From DASQHL01 sp963843685 (GTDB lineage: Bacteria; Chloroflexota; Dehalococcoidia; DSTF01; JACRBR01): 64,000 nucleotides of DNA. The notes under the pieces are model-generated. The model was not told the DNA's origin. It worked only from the letters and a program-made list of their open reading frames with translations, and ran no database searches. The position numbers and the translations under genes are program-made. Of the stretch, positions 54,570 through 62,761 are shown piece after piece. Where the stretch lies: assembly GCA_963843685.1 (NCBI GenBank), contig CAWJLO010000014.1:1-64000 (forward strand), read 5' to 3'. Position 1 is the stretch's first letter. Each line of letters starts with the position of its first letter.

Positions 54570-55601
54570 CTACTCCGCGAGCTCCGTTCGCTGGAGAACG
54601 CCGGCATGGGTCGTGCGGACGATCGTCCTGCCTGCGAGGTCAAACAGGCCGACGACGAAGCCCAACCCATATGACAGGTGCAGACACGCGAAGACAGCTG
54701 GTAGCGCCGGGAAATACCGCCATCGGTGCTGCGAGGCCAGGGCGAGGGAAGCGGTGGTGGCTGCGCAAGTATACACCCCTGCGAGTATTCGTAAAGAGGC
54801 CCACGAGCCCAGAATCGCCCGCACCGCCGCCGCCGCAAGCACGAGCACGAACGTCGCCGGAGCCAGCTGTCGTAGCCGCAATTGTGCAGGGTGCCGCCGC
54901 AGGACCTCCGGCTTCGCCCTCCCGTACCCGAAGTACTGCCGCCACAGGCCGGCCAGCCCGCTCCGCACCGTGTACCGCGCGCGAATGCCCGGCACCAGGA
55001 GGATCGAGCCTCCGGCGTCCCGCAGACGGTAGTTGAACTCGTCGTCTTCGCCTCGTTCTATGTCCTCCGTGAAGCGCCCCACCCGATCGAATACGTCGCG
55101 CCGGTACGCACCGAATGCAACCGTGTCCGCGGGTCCGCGGCCACCCACGCGGAACGACGCGCCGCCGACACCAAAGCGCGACGACATCGCCAGGGCGATC
55201 GCGCTCCCGAGGTACGTGTCCCCCTCGCTCTCGATCACACCGCCCACGCAGTCCGCGCCCGTATCCAACAGGCCCGCCACGCTCCGCCGCAGGAAATCCG
55301 GCGCCACGGCAGCGTGCCCGTCCACGCGCACGATCACGTCGCCCCGCGCCGTCTCCAGCCCGATGTTCAACCCCGGCGCCGTACGCCTGCGCGGGTTGTC
55401 GAGGAGCGCGACGTCCATCATCGACTCCACGGCGAAGCGATTCACGATGGGTCGCGTCGAGTCGTCGGAACGGCCGTCGACGACGATCACCTCGAACCGA
55501 TCGCGTGGGTAGTCCTGCCGCGCCAGGGTGTACAGGCAGCGTTCGATGTAGCGCTCTTCGTTGCGGATGGGGACGATGACGGAGACGAACGGTTCACTCA
55601 T
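54570..55601 (-). CDS. Family 2 glycosyltransferase with C-terminal membrane segments
   Basis: A 343-residue GT-A enzyme: SVIVPIRNEERYIERCLYTL, VIVVDGRSDDSTRPIV, a DXD-like IVRVDGHAAVAPDFL and EDDEFNYRLRDAGG. The C-terminal 100 residues hold two or three membrane helices, as in ExoA/SpsA-like transferases. It adds a sugar to a lipid-linked glycan. It is the first gene of the polysaccharide cluster, separated from the rest by a 13-bp hairpin. Confidence 0.88.
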   Translation of the reverse strand: MSEPFVSVIVPIRNEERYIERCLYTLARQDYPRDRFEVIVVDGRSDDSTRPIVNRFAVESMMDVALLDNPRRRTAPGLNIGLETARGDVIVRVDGHAAVAPDFLRRSVAGLLDTGADCVGGVIESEGDTYLGSAIALAMSSRFGVGGASFRVGGRGPADTVAFGAYRRDVFDRVGRFTEDIERGEDDEFNYRLRDAGGSILLVPGIRARYTVRSGLAGLWRQYFGYGRAKPEVLRRHPAQLRLRQLAPATFVLVLAAAAVRAILGSWASLRILAGVYTCAATTASLALASQHRWRYFPALPAVFACLHLSYGLGFVVGLFDLAGRTIVRTTHAGVLQRTELAE

Positions 55602-55654
55602 GTCGCGAACGTATCACGGGCCGCTCCGGCACGACAATCCGTGCCCGCGAGGCG

Positions 55655-56188
55655 TCAGGCCTCCGCGCCGACCTCTGCCGGTCGCGTCTCGAGCGAATCG
55701 AGCGCCGTGCGCACGTTCCGCGCGAAGAGCTGGAGCTGTTCGTCCAGCCTCCGCAGCATCTCCGCCGCGTAGCGGTCGGCCTCGTCCATCTGCTCGCCCG
55801 CCAGCTTCTCCGCTTCGGCGAGGCGCGAGTGCGCCTGGTTCTCGGTATCAAGCAGCATGCGGTCGCCGCGCGCTTCCGCTTCTCGCACCAGCATCTCCGC
55901 GCGTGCCTGCGCCGCCTTCACGATCGATTCGTTCTCCAGGATGTCGTCGACCTGCTCCTGCGCACGATGGAGCTTGATCTTCGCCTCCTCTTCGGCGCGG
56001 GCGATGATCTCGTCGCGGCGGCGCAGGACCTCTTCGGCCTCGCGGATCTCGTTCGGCAGCGCGGCCCGCATCTGGTCCACCAGGTCCAGCAAGCGCCGCC
56101 GGTCCACCACCACCCCGGCGCCGATCGGCATGCGGCGGCCCTCGGCGACCATCTCCTCCAGGCGATCGATCAGGTGTAAGGAATCGAT
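55655..56188 (-). CDS. DivIVA-like coiled-coil protein
   Basis: This product of about 178 residues is mainly a long coiled coil (EEVLRRRDEIIARAEEEAKIK; HRAQEQVDDILENESIVKAA; AEMLRRLDEQLQLF), resembling ATP-synthase-b/DivIVA-type proteins encoded near coaD in Actinomycetota and Chloroflexota. Conserved-looking sequence DSLHLIDRLEEMVAEGRRMP begins upstream of the first ATG. GGGAGG (56195-56200) lies six bases before ATC 56186-56188. ATG at 56150-56152 would cut 12 residues. It may act in cell-pole or division-site organisation. Confidence 0.7.
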   Translation of the reverse strand: MDSLHLIDRLEEMVAEGRRMPIGAGVVVDRRRLLDLVDQMRAALPNEIREAEEVLRRRDEIIARAEEEAKIKLHRAQEQVDDILENESIVKAAQARAEMLVREAEARGDRMLLDTENQAHSRLAEAEKLAGEQMDEADRYAAEMLRRLDEQLQLFARNVRTALDSLETRPAEVGAEA

Positions 56189-56230
56189 GGCGCACCTCCC
56201 TGCGAGCCCTCTTGCGGGCGGGTCCGGCGC

Positions 56231-56722
56231 CTACCGCGAGGCATCGCGCTCGGCGTACTTCTTCTTCAGCGCGACCGAAACGTGCGGCGGCACCAGGTCG
56301 CTCACATCATACCCCAGCGCGGAGACCTCGCGAATCCGTGTCCCGCTGATGAACAGGTGCTCCAGGCTGGCCATCAGGTACACGGATTCAATCCCCGGCT
56401 GCATCTTCTTGTTCATCAGGGCCATGTCGAACTCCGCCTCGAAGTCCGTCACCGCCCGCATCGATCGCACCATGACGGTCGCGCCCCGCTCGCGCGCGAA
56501 ATCGACCGTCAGGCCCGAGTACGACATCACCTCGATGTTCTGGCAGTCCCGCACCGCCTCCTGGATCATCGAAACACGCTCATCCGTGTTGAACAGGTAG
56601 TTCTGCCGCAGGTCGGCCACCGCCACGATCACGTGGTCGAAGAGTTTCGCCGCACGCCGGGCGATGTCGCGATGCCCGTTCGTAACGGGGTCGAACCGGC
56701 CCGGAAACATCGCAATCGTCAA
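56231..56722 (-). CDS. coaD: Phosphopantetheine adenylyltransferase
   Basis: A 163-residue nucleotidyltransferase with FPGRFDPVTNGHRDIARRA (the xGH motif His17) and ISGTRIREV, equivalent to the ISSTxIR loop. It carries out the penultimate step of coenzyme A synthesis. It overlaps rsmD by four bases, a very common pair. Confidence 0.95.
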   Translation of the reverse strand: MTIAMFPGRFDPVTNGHRDIARRAAKLFDHVIVAVADLRQNYLFNTDERVSMIQEAVRDCQNIEVMSYSGLTVDFARERGATVMVRSMRAVTDFEAEFDMALMNKKMQPGIESVYLMASLEHLFISGTRIREVSALGYDVSDLVPPHVSVALKKKYAERDASR

Positions 56723-57291
56723 CGCACTTCCTCCCCGATGTAGATCGATACGACCGTGTCGCCGTGTCGGCGCGCCCGGTACAGCCGCAACCCACCGAGC
56801 GTCTCCGCCGGCTCGCTCTTCCGGTGGTGCTCTACCACCAGCACCGTGCGCTCGTCCACCAGCGCCGACGCCGCGAGCGTCGCCACCGTGGCCGGCGCGC
56901 CCTCATCGTAATATGGCGGATCCGCCAGGACGAGGGTGTAACGCCCGGAAAGCCGCTCGATCGCGCGCTCCGCTGTCAAGCGATGCACGTTCGCGCGTTC
57001 GGCGAACCCTGTAGCGGCGAGATTCGCCTCGATGAGTTTCGCCGTCGCCGCGTCGCTCTCCACGAAGTCCGCCATGCCGTCGCCCCGGCTCAGCGCTTCG
57101 ATGCCCAACGCGCCCGTCCCGGCGTAAAGGTCGAGCACGCGCGCGTAGTCGGCGCCCAGCGCGTCCAGCATGTCAAAGATCGCGCCGCGAACGAGGTCGG
57201 AGGTGGGACGGACGCCGGGCCGGCCTGATTCGCGCGGCCGCGGCGGACTCTTCAGCGTGCGGCCGCGCGCGCTCCCCGCGATCACGCGCAT
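56719..57291 (-). CDS. rsmD: 16S rRNA (guanine966-N2)-methyltransferase RsmD
   Basis: A 190-residue methyltransferase: MRVIAGSARGRTLKSP, RPTSDLVRGAIFDML, SAM motif LDLYAGTGALGIEALSRG and catalytic LADPPYYDE. It methylates G966 of 16S rRNA. ATG 57289-57291 is chosen because the conserved R-V-I-x-G-x-x-R-G block begins there. Confidence 0.94.
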   Translation of the reverse strand: MRVIAGSARGRTLKSPPRPRESGRPGVRPTSDLVRGAIFDMLDALGADYARVLDLYAGTGALGIEALSRGDGMADFVESDAATAKLIEANLAATGFAERANVHRLTAERAIERLSGRYTLVLADPPYYDEGAPATVATLAASALVDERTVLVVEHHRKSEPAETLGGLRLYRARRHGDTVVSIYIGEEVR

Positions 57292-57307
57292 GGCCCCGCC
57301 GCACGTA

Positions 57308-58966
57308 TCACTGTGGCGGCGCCACCACGACGACCGTGACCTGCTGCCCCACGCGGACCACACCGTCGCCGACGATCAGCACGACCTGGTAGCTGCCCGG
57401 GGCGGCCGGCGCCTTCCACACTGTCGTGTCGCCGACCTGCGGGCTCAGCGAGCCGTCGCCCGTCGACCACGTCGGAGCCAGCAACTCGCCGTTCGGCCGC
57501 GACAGCGTCAGGTTGCCCGCGTCCGACAACTGCTGCACGGGCTCCCATACGTCTGCGCCACCACCCTGCGTCGAAACGTCGTTCACCGTCACGCCGCCCA
57601 GGTTGTACTGCTGCGCCAGCGCCAACCGGAACGCGGCGCTGAACTGATTGGACACCCACACCGTGCGCTTGCCGCCGAGCCCCTGGTAGCTGAACGTGAC
57701 GGAGCGCGCCTGGTCGTCCCACTGGAGACCACTCGCGTTCTCCGCCGCCGCCAGGTTCGTCGCCTCCAGCTGCACGTCGGTGTTCGGGAGGATGTCGCCC
57801 GTCGTCTTCACCGCCACCTGGCTGGCGATCGTCAGCGCGTCATTCAAGGACATCGTGCGCAGACCGTCGCTCCCCCGCTCAATGCTCAGGGAGCTGATGC
57901 TCAGCAGCACCTTGGCGCGGTCCACCTTCGTGACGATGTAATCGAGCGCTGCCTGCGTGTCCTGAAAGTACAGCTCCTGGTCCAGCTCGCCAGCCAGCTC
58001 GATCGAGTCCGCCTGCTTGCCGATCGCTTCCCAGTCATACGCCCCCGCGTCGATCGTCCCGTCCGCAGTCGAAGGCATCGGCAGCGTCAACGTCAGCGTC
58101 CGCCCATCGTTGTGCAGGTCCTGCGCGAGCTGAGAGACGAATGCCGTGAAGCGGTCCTTCAAGGTCGGGTTCACGTGGCGGTAGTCCACGTCGATCCCCG
58201 CGAAGTTGCCCGTCTTCACCTGGTCCGCGATGGCGCCCGCGTGCGAGTTCGTCAGGTCCGAAGACCGCAGGATCGAATCGACGACGTTCGGGTCGGGCGC
58301 GACGATCATCGGCACGACCTTGTACGACGCCGGCGGCACGGCAGGCGGCAATCCGACGACTGACCCGTCGTCGGCCGGCAGAAACACGATGGGATGCAGC
58401 ACGGTGATCACCGACGCCGCGTGTGGGTCCAGGTCCGTCCCGGCGGGCAGAGACCCCGCCACCTGCAGCGTCGCCTTGCTGCGCCGAAGCACCACGATGT
58501 TCCCCGGCAGGGCCTCGACGTCGCCCCGCGCGGCGAGCCCGCCCGCCACCAGCGTGGCGTCAGCCAGCCGCTGCCACTTGCCATCTACATACGAGTACAG
58601 GGCCAGATTCTGCTGCTCGGTCTGCTTATCCGTCAGCTGCACCGTGATCCGTAGCGCGCCACGTTTGTCCGGCGGGGCCGCGACGTCGAACAGCCGCGAC
58701 ACGGCGCTCAAGCCGGCCGGGAGCTTCGGGATACCGGAACGCGGAGTGAACTTGTACGTGTCGGCGTCGGCGGGACCGCTCGGTATCTTCGACCCGCCGC
58801 CACCGCTGAGGATTGAAATCGGCGGCAACACGAGGATCAGCAACAACAGGCCCAGCCCGACGATCACGCCTGCGACGTAGATGCCGGCGCGGTCGCGCGG
58901 CGCGGGCTCCTCGGCCGTCGTGGTCTTCAGGATCCGCTCGAACGGACCCCGCTGTTCTCTCGCCAT
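57308..58966 (-). CDS. GH18-fold membrane protein lacking the catalytic glutamate
   Basis: A 552-residue protein: short basic cytoplasmic start, one membrane helix (about 27-47), an N-terminal beta region (about 60-200), and a GH18/YaaH-like barrel (about 220-460). A C-terminal Ig-like domain (about 465-550) follows. In the barrel, FAGIDVDYRHVN replaces the usual DxxDxDxE ending with Arg, so chitinase-type catalysis is unlikely. DRFTAFVSQLAQDLHNDGRT and LTLTLPMPS match the family otherwise. It is probably a carbohydrate- or peptidoglycan-binding protein. Confidence 0.75.
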   Translation of the reverse strand: MAREQRGPFERILKTTTAEEPAPRDRAGIYVAGVIVGLGLLLLILVLPPISILSGGGGSKIPSGPADADTYKFTPRSGIPKLPAGLSAVSRLFDVAAPPDKRGALRITVQLTDKQTEQQNLALYSYVDGKWQRLADATLVAGGLAARGDVEALPGNIVVLRRSKATLQVAGSLPAGTDLDPHAASVITVLHPIVFLPADDGSVVGLPPAVPPASYKVVPMIVAPDPNVVDSILRSSDLTNSHAGAIADQVKTGNFAGIDVDYRHVNPTLKDRFTAFVSQLAQDLHNDGRTLTLTLPMPSTADGTIDAGAYDWEAIGKQADSIELAGELDQELYFQDTQAALDYIVTKVDRAKVLLSISSLSIERGSDGLRTMSLNDALTIASQVAVKTTGDILPNTDVQLEATNLAAAENASGLQWDDQARSVTFSYQGLGGKRTVWVSNQFSAAFRLALAQQYNLGGVTVNDVSTQGGGADVWEPVQQLSDAGNLTLSRPNGELLAPTWSTGDGSLSPQVGDTTVWKAPAAPGSYQVVLIVGDGVVRVGQQVTVVVVAPPQ

Positions 58967-59159
58967 CAGCAGTTGGACACGTCCGCCCAACAGGGCGGAG
59001 GCGACGGTTACCCCCGGGTGGCTGCATGCAGGTCTTGCCGGCGCCCGACCCGGGCGGACCGCTCGGCGCAGTGTCGCCCTCGGCGTACCGAAGGGCAAAT
59101 CCGGGCCATTCTATCAGAGCCGGCCGGCGCCGCTGACCACGTGCGTCGTCCGCCGAACC

Positions 59160-59190
59160 TTTACAGCAACATGATCAGATGATGTATACT
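59160..59190 (+). promoter_or_regulatory. Probable greA promoter
   Basis: TTTACA (59160-59165) and TATACT (59185-59190) are separated by 19 bases in a locally AT-rich stretch. Predicted start is near 59197, about 135 bases before greA ATG. Confidence 0.5.
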
Positions 59191-59206
59191 TCGGCCCGAG
59201 CGGATA

Positions 59207-59235
59207 CTGAGGCAGCCGGCCTCAGTTCTTTTTTT
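59207..59235 (+). terminator. Intrinsic terminator in the greA leader (attenuator candidate)
   Basis: CTGAGGC and GCCTCAG form a perfect 7-bp stem with loop AGCCG, followed by TTCTTTTTTT. The gene upstream is divergent, so this terminator can only act on transcripts heading into greA. Confidence 0.75.
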
Positions 59236-59330
59236 CACATCCGGGACGCGTCTTCGCGGGGCGCCGCAAGCCCCAGACTGAAGCCGGTTGCCACGCGGCA
59301 TCTGGCTGCGACTGCACCGGGAGGAATGCC

Positions 59331-59804
59331 ATGGTTGAGAAGCCACAGCCTATCACCAGGGAAGGTCTCGCCAAGATCGAAGAGGAGCTTCGCCAACTGG
59401 AGACCGTCCGCCGCCGCGAGGTGGCCGACAAGATCCACCAGGCCAAGGAGCTCGCGAGCACCCAGAACAACGCCGAGTACGAGGACGCCAAGAACGAGCA
59501 GGCAATGGTCGAAGGCCGCATCCAGATGCTCCAGGCCCTCATCCAGAACGCCGAGATCATCGATGAGGCCGGCGCCCACCGCTCAAAGCAGGTCATCCTC
59601 GGCAGCACGGTCAAGGTCAAGGTCAGCGACGGCAAGTCGCAGGTGTACACCATTGTTGGCCCCGCTGAGGCAGACCCGCGCGAGGGCAAGATCAGCAACG
59701 AGTCGCCCGTCGGCCGCGCCCTCATCGGCAAGAAACTCAACGACGAGGTGCAGGTCAGCGCGCCCAGGGGCGTCCTGACCATGAAGATCACCAAGATCAG
59801 CTAA
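59331..59804 (+). CDS. greA: Transcription elongation factor GreA
   Basis: A 157-residue GreA with an N-terminal coiled coil (ITREGLAKIEEELRQLETV; NAEYEDAKNEQAMVEGRIQ), whose tip carries the acidic residues that stimulate RNA cleavage by stalled polymerase. The C-terminal FKBP-like domain contains ISNESPVGRALIGKK. GGGAGG lies close to ATG 59331. A terminator sits in its leader. Confidence 0.96.
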   Translation: MVEKPQPITREGLAKIEEELRQLETVRRREVADKIHQAKELASTQNNAEYEDAKNEQAMVEGRIQMLQALIQNAEIIDEAGAHRSKQVILGSTVKVKVSDGKSQVYTIVGPAEADPREGKISNESPVGRALIGKKLNDEVQVSAPRGVLTMKITKIS

Positions 59805-59831
59805 CGGGGCCGCTCGCGCGACCGAAGACAG

Positions 59832-59858
59832 GGCGGCCCTCACGGGTCGCCTTGTTCG
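59832..59858 (+). terminator. Terminator after greA
   Basis: GGCGGCCC and GGGTCGCC form an 8-bp stem (one G-T pair) with a 4-base loop, followed by the short T-rich run TTGTT. It lies 28 bases after the greA stop and before the lysS -10-like box. Confidence 0.5.
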
Positions 59859-59906
59859 CGTTCAGACCAACTGTAAACAGCACGAGATTGCGGTTAGGCT
59901 AACGGC

Positions 59907-61388
59907 ATGCCGGGCGAAGACGAACTGATCCAGCTCCGCCGCGAGAAACTCGCGCGGCTCCGCACGCGCGGCATCGATCCCTACCCCGCCCGCGCCACGC
60001 GCACCCACGAGACTGCCGCCGCCGTCGCCACGTTCGAGCGATGGGAGCAGGACGGCGCCGCCGGAGACCCCCCCCGGGTCACCGTCGCCGGTCGCATCAC
60101 CGCCATGCGCGACATGGGGAAGGCGGCCTTCTTGGACGTGCGCGATGGCAGCGGCCGCATCCAGTGCTATCTGAAGAAAGATCTCATCGGCGAGGAGGTG
60201 TTCGCCGGCCTCGCCGACCTCGACCTCGGCGACTTCCTCGGCGTCACGGGCCCGCTCTTCCGGACGCGCACGCAGGAGATCACCGTCGAAGCGCGCTCCT
60301 GCCAGGTGCTCGCCAAGGCGCTGCGACCCCCACCGGAGAAATGGCACGGCATCGAGGACGTCGAGATCCGCTACCGCCAGCGCTACCTCGACCTCATGGC
60401 GAATGAAGACGTGCGCGAGGTCTTCCGCAAGCGCGCCGCCATCATCTCCTCCATCCGCCGCTTCCTCGACGCCCGCGGCTTCATGGAGGTCGATACGCCC
60501 GTCCTCCAGCCGGAGGCCGGCGGCGCCGCCGCCACCCCGTTCGTCACCCATCACCGCGCGCTCGACCAGGACTTCTTCCTCCGCATCTCGCTCGAGCTGC
60601 ACCTCAAGCGCCTCATCGTCGGGGGCTACGACCGCGTCTACGAGATGGGCCGCATCTTCCGCAACGAGGGCGTCTCCTGGAAGTACAACCCGGAATTCAC
60701 CATGCTCGAGATCTACGAGGCCTACGCCGACTACAACGACGTCGCCCGCATGGTCGAGGAGATGGTCGGCGGCGCCGCCCGCGAGGTGCTGGGCTCCACG
60801 CAGTTGCGCTTTGGCGACCACGATCTCGATCTCGCGCCGCCCTGGCGACGCGTGACCATGCGCGACGCGTTGATCGAGCACGCGGGCATCGACTTCGAGG
60901 AGTTCCGCACCCGCGACAAGCTGCTGGAGGAACTGCACCGCCGCAAGATCGAAGTCGACGAGGGCTGGTCGTGGGGCCGCCTCCTGGACGAGGCTGTCTC
61001 GGTCTACGTTGAGCCGAAGCTCATCCAGCCGACCTTCCTCATCGACTACCCGAAGGAGATCTCGCCGCTCGCCAAGAGCAAGACCGACGACCCGCACATC
61101 GTCGAGCGCTTCGAGGTCTTCTGCGCCGGCTTCGAGTTGGGCAACGCCTACTCGGAGCTGAACGACCCCGTCGACCAACGCGAGCGATTCGAGGTTCAGG
61201 CACGCCTCGCCGCAGCCGGGCTGGAAGAGGTGGAGACGCTCGACGAGGACTTCCTGGTCGCGCTGGAGCACGGCATGCCGCCCACCGGTGGGTTCGGCAT
61301 GGGCATCGACCGCCTCGTCATGATCCTCACTGGCAACACCTCCATCCGGGAGGTCATCCTCTTCCCCCAGCTCCGCCGCAAAGAGTGA
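59907..61388 (+). CDS. lysS: Lysyl-tRNA synthetase, class II
   Basis: A 493-residue class II enzyme with an N-terminal OB-fold anticodon domain (TVAGRITAMRDMGKAAFLDV). The catalytic core has motif 1 FMEVDTPVLQPEAGGA, motif 2 FRNEGVSWKYNPEFTMLE and motif 3 GFGMGIDRLVMILTG. It charges tRNA-Lys, such as that at 10652-10727. TAGGCT (59895-59900) lies six bases before ATG 59907, suggesting a leaderless transcript. Confidence 0.96.
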   Translation: MPGEDELIQLRREKLARLRTRGIDPYPARATRTHETAAAVATFERWEQDGAAGDPPRVTVAGRITAMRDMGKAAFLDVRDGSGRIQCYLKKDLIGEEVFAGLADLDLGDFLGVTGPLFRTRTQEITVEARSCQVLAKALRPPPEKWHGIEDVEIRYRQRYLDLMANEDVREVFRKRAAIISSIRRFLDARGFMEVDTPVLQPEAGGAAATPFVTHHRALDQDFFLRISLELHLKRLIVGGYDRVYEMGRIFRNEGVSWKYNPEFTMLEIYEAYADYNDVARMVEEMVGGAAREVLGSTQLRFGDHDLDLAPPWRRVTMRDALIEHAGIDFEEFRTRDKLLEELHRRKIEVDEGWSWGRLLDEAVSVYVEPKLIQPTFLIDYPKEISPLAKSKTDDPHIVERFEVFCAGFELGNAYSELNDPVDQRERFEVQARLAAAGLEEVETLDEDFLVALEHGMPPTGGFGMGIDRLVMILTGNTSIREVILFPQLRRKE

Positions 61389-61509
61389 AGTCCCAAGGAG
61401 CGAGCCGCGGGACGCCCACAGTTGCCGATTGCGTAAAGCACGACAGCTTGAGAGATTCACACTTCCGATCCACAATGGCCCTCACGAACGGGACGGAAGG
61501 AGCGCGCGA

Positions 61510-62217
61510 GTGGGCGTCCACAGATTCGAGCTGGGAGTAGCCGCCACGTTGCGCCTCCAGTCGCGCTCCGGCCGCGTCGACGTCATCGCCGAGCCCCGCG
61601 ACGATGTCGAGGCCGAGGGCGACAAGATCGAGTCGATCGTCGATGAGGGCGGCGCCGCGCTCCGCATCCGCAACGGCCACGGCAGCAAGCCCCTCCTCGT
61701 CCGCTGTCCCGTCGGTACGGACGTCGCCGTCGGCACCCAGTCCGGCCCCGTGCGGATGTCCGGAGCCTTCGGCGCCATCTCCGTCACGACGATGAGCGGC
61801 AAGATCGAGGTGGACAACGCGGACGAAGCTGACCTTCGCAGCGTCTCCGCCGATATCAGCATCGGCGACTGCCGCGGCCGCTGCCGCATGAACACCGCCA
61901 GCGGCACCTCTCTGGCCGGCCACGTCGGCTCCCTCGCCGCCGGCACCGTCTCCGGCTCGATCAAGGTCGATCACGTCGACGGCGCGCTCAAGGCCCGCAG
62001 TGTCAGCGGCTCCATCCGGGCCGCCACGGATGGCGAGGGCGCCATCATGGTGAAGACGGTCTCGGGGAAAGTGCACATCGAACTGCCAAGGGGCGTTGAG
62101 CCCAGGACACGCTTTAAGTCCTTCTCTGGCCATGTGCGCTGCGACTGCCGTGAAGGCAGCGACCTCCTTATCGAGGCGATGACAGTATCCGGGGCGATCG
62201 AAGTAGTCCCCGCGTAA
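61510..62217 (+). CDS. DUF4097-type beta-repeat protein
   Basis: A 235-residue protein made of regular short beta repeats (VGTQSGPVRMSGAFGAISVTT; GTVSGSIKVDHVDGALKA; SVSGSIRAATDGEGAIMVKT), the pattern of the DUF4097/DUF2807 putative-adhesin beta-helix. It has no signal peptide, so it is probably cytosolic despite the family nickname. GTG 61510 has GGAAGGAG seven bases upstream. Its TAA overlaps the ATG of the cyclase gene (TAATGA), so the two are translationally coupled. Confidence 0.8.
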   Translation: MGVHRFELGVAATLRLQSRSGRVDVIAEPRDDVEAEGDKIESIVDEGGAALRIRNGHGSKPLLVRCPVGTDVAVGTQSGPVRMSGAFGAISVTTMSGKIEVDNADEADLRSVSADISIGDCRGRCRMNTASGTSLAGHVGSLAAGTVSGSIKVDHVDGALKARSVSGSIRAATDGEGAIMVKTVSGKVHIELPRGVEPRTRFKSFSGHVRCDCREGSDLLIEAMTVSGAIEVVPA

Positions 62218-62753
62218 TGACGCCCGCAGCCGCTCCTCCCGACACGGTCGAAGGCACTGTGATGTTCACCGACATCGTCGGCTTCACTGAGTTCACGGCG
62301 CTCCGCGGCGACGGCGAGGCGCTTGCGCTCCTCACACTGCAGGACCGCATCATTCGCGAAGAGCTCGCGGCCGGCGGCCGCGTGGTCAAGGAGCTCGGCG
62401 ACGGACTCATGCTGTGGTTCGATGACCCATGCGCCGCCATCCTCACCGGCCTGCGCCTCCAGGAGCGCTTCGAGGAAGAGTCGCACGCCGTCGATGCGCC
62501 GCTCTGGGTCCGCATCGGCGTCCACGCTGGTCAGCAGACCCGCCGCGGCGACGACCTCCTCGGCCACGACGTCAACGTCGCCTCGCGCATCATGAGCCTC
62601 GCGAACTCCGGCGAGGTCCTCGCGTCGGAAGAGACCGTGCGGCGCGCGAACGGCGGACTCGCGGACGTCGAGTTCGAGCAGCTCGGCCCCGTCGTCATGA
62701 AGGGCATCCCGACGCCGATCAACCTCTATCGCGTCGAGCGCCGGGAGAGCTGA
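62217..62753 (+). CDS. Single-domain class III adenylate/guanylate cyclase
   Basis: A 178-residue catalytic domain: VMFTDIVGFTEF with the first metal Asp, VVKELGDGLMLWF with the second metal Asp and a Lys, VRIGVHAGQ and GHDVNVASRI. Nucleotide specificity is unproved. There is no sensor or membrane domain. Regulation may come from the co-translated DUF4097 protein. Confidence 0.88.
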   Translation: MTPAAAPPDTVEGTVMFTDIVGFTEFTALRGDGEALALLTLQDRIIREELAAGGRVVKELGDGLMLWFDDPCAAILTGLRLQERFEEESHAVDAPLWVRIGVHAGQQTRRGDDLLGHDVNVASRIMSLANSGEVLASEETVRRANGGLADVEFEQLGPVVMKGIPTPINLYRVERRES

Positions 62754-62761
62754 CGCGGCAC

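Noticed and set aside
59862..61475. A 537-codon open frame opposite lysS
   Set aside because: Antisense by-product of strong third-position G+C bias; lysS on the other strand is unambiguous.
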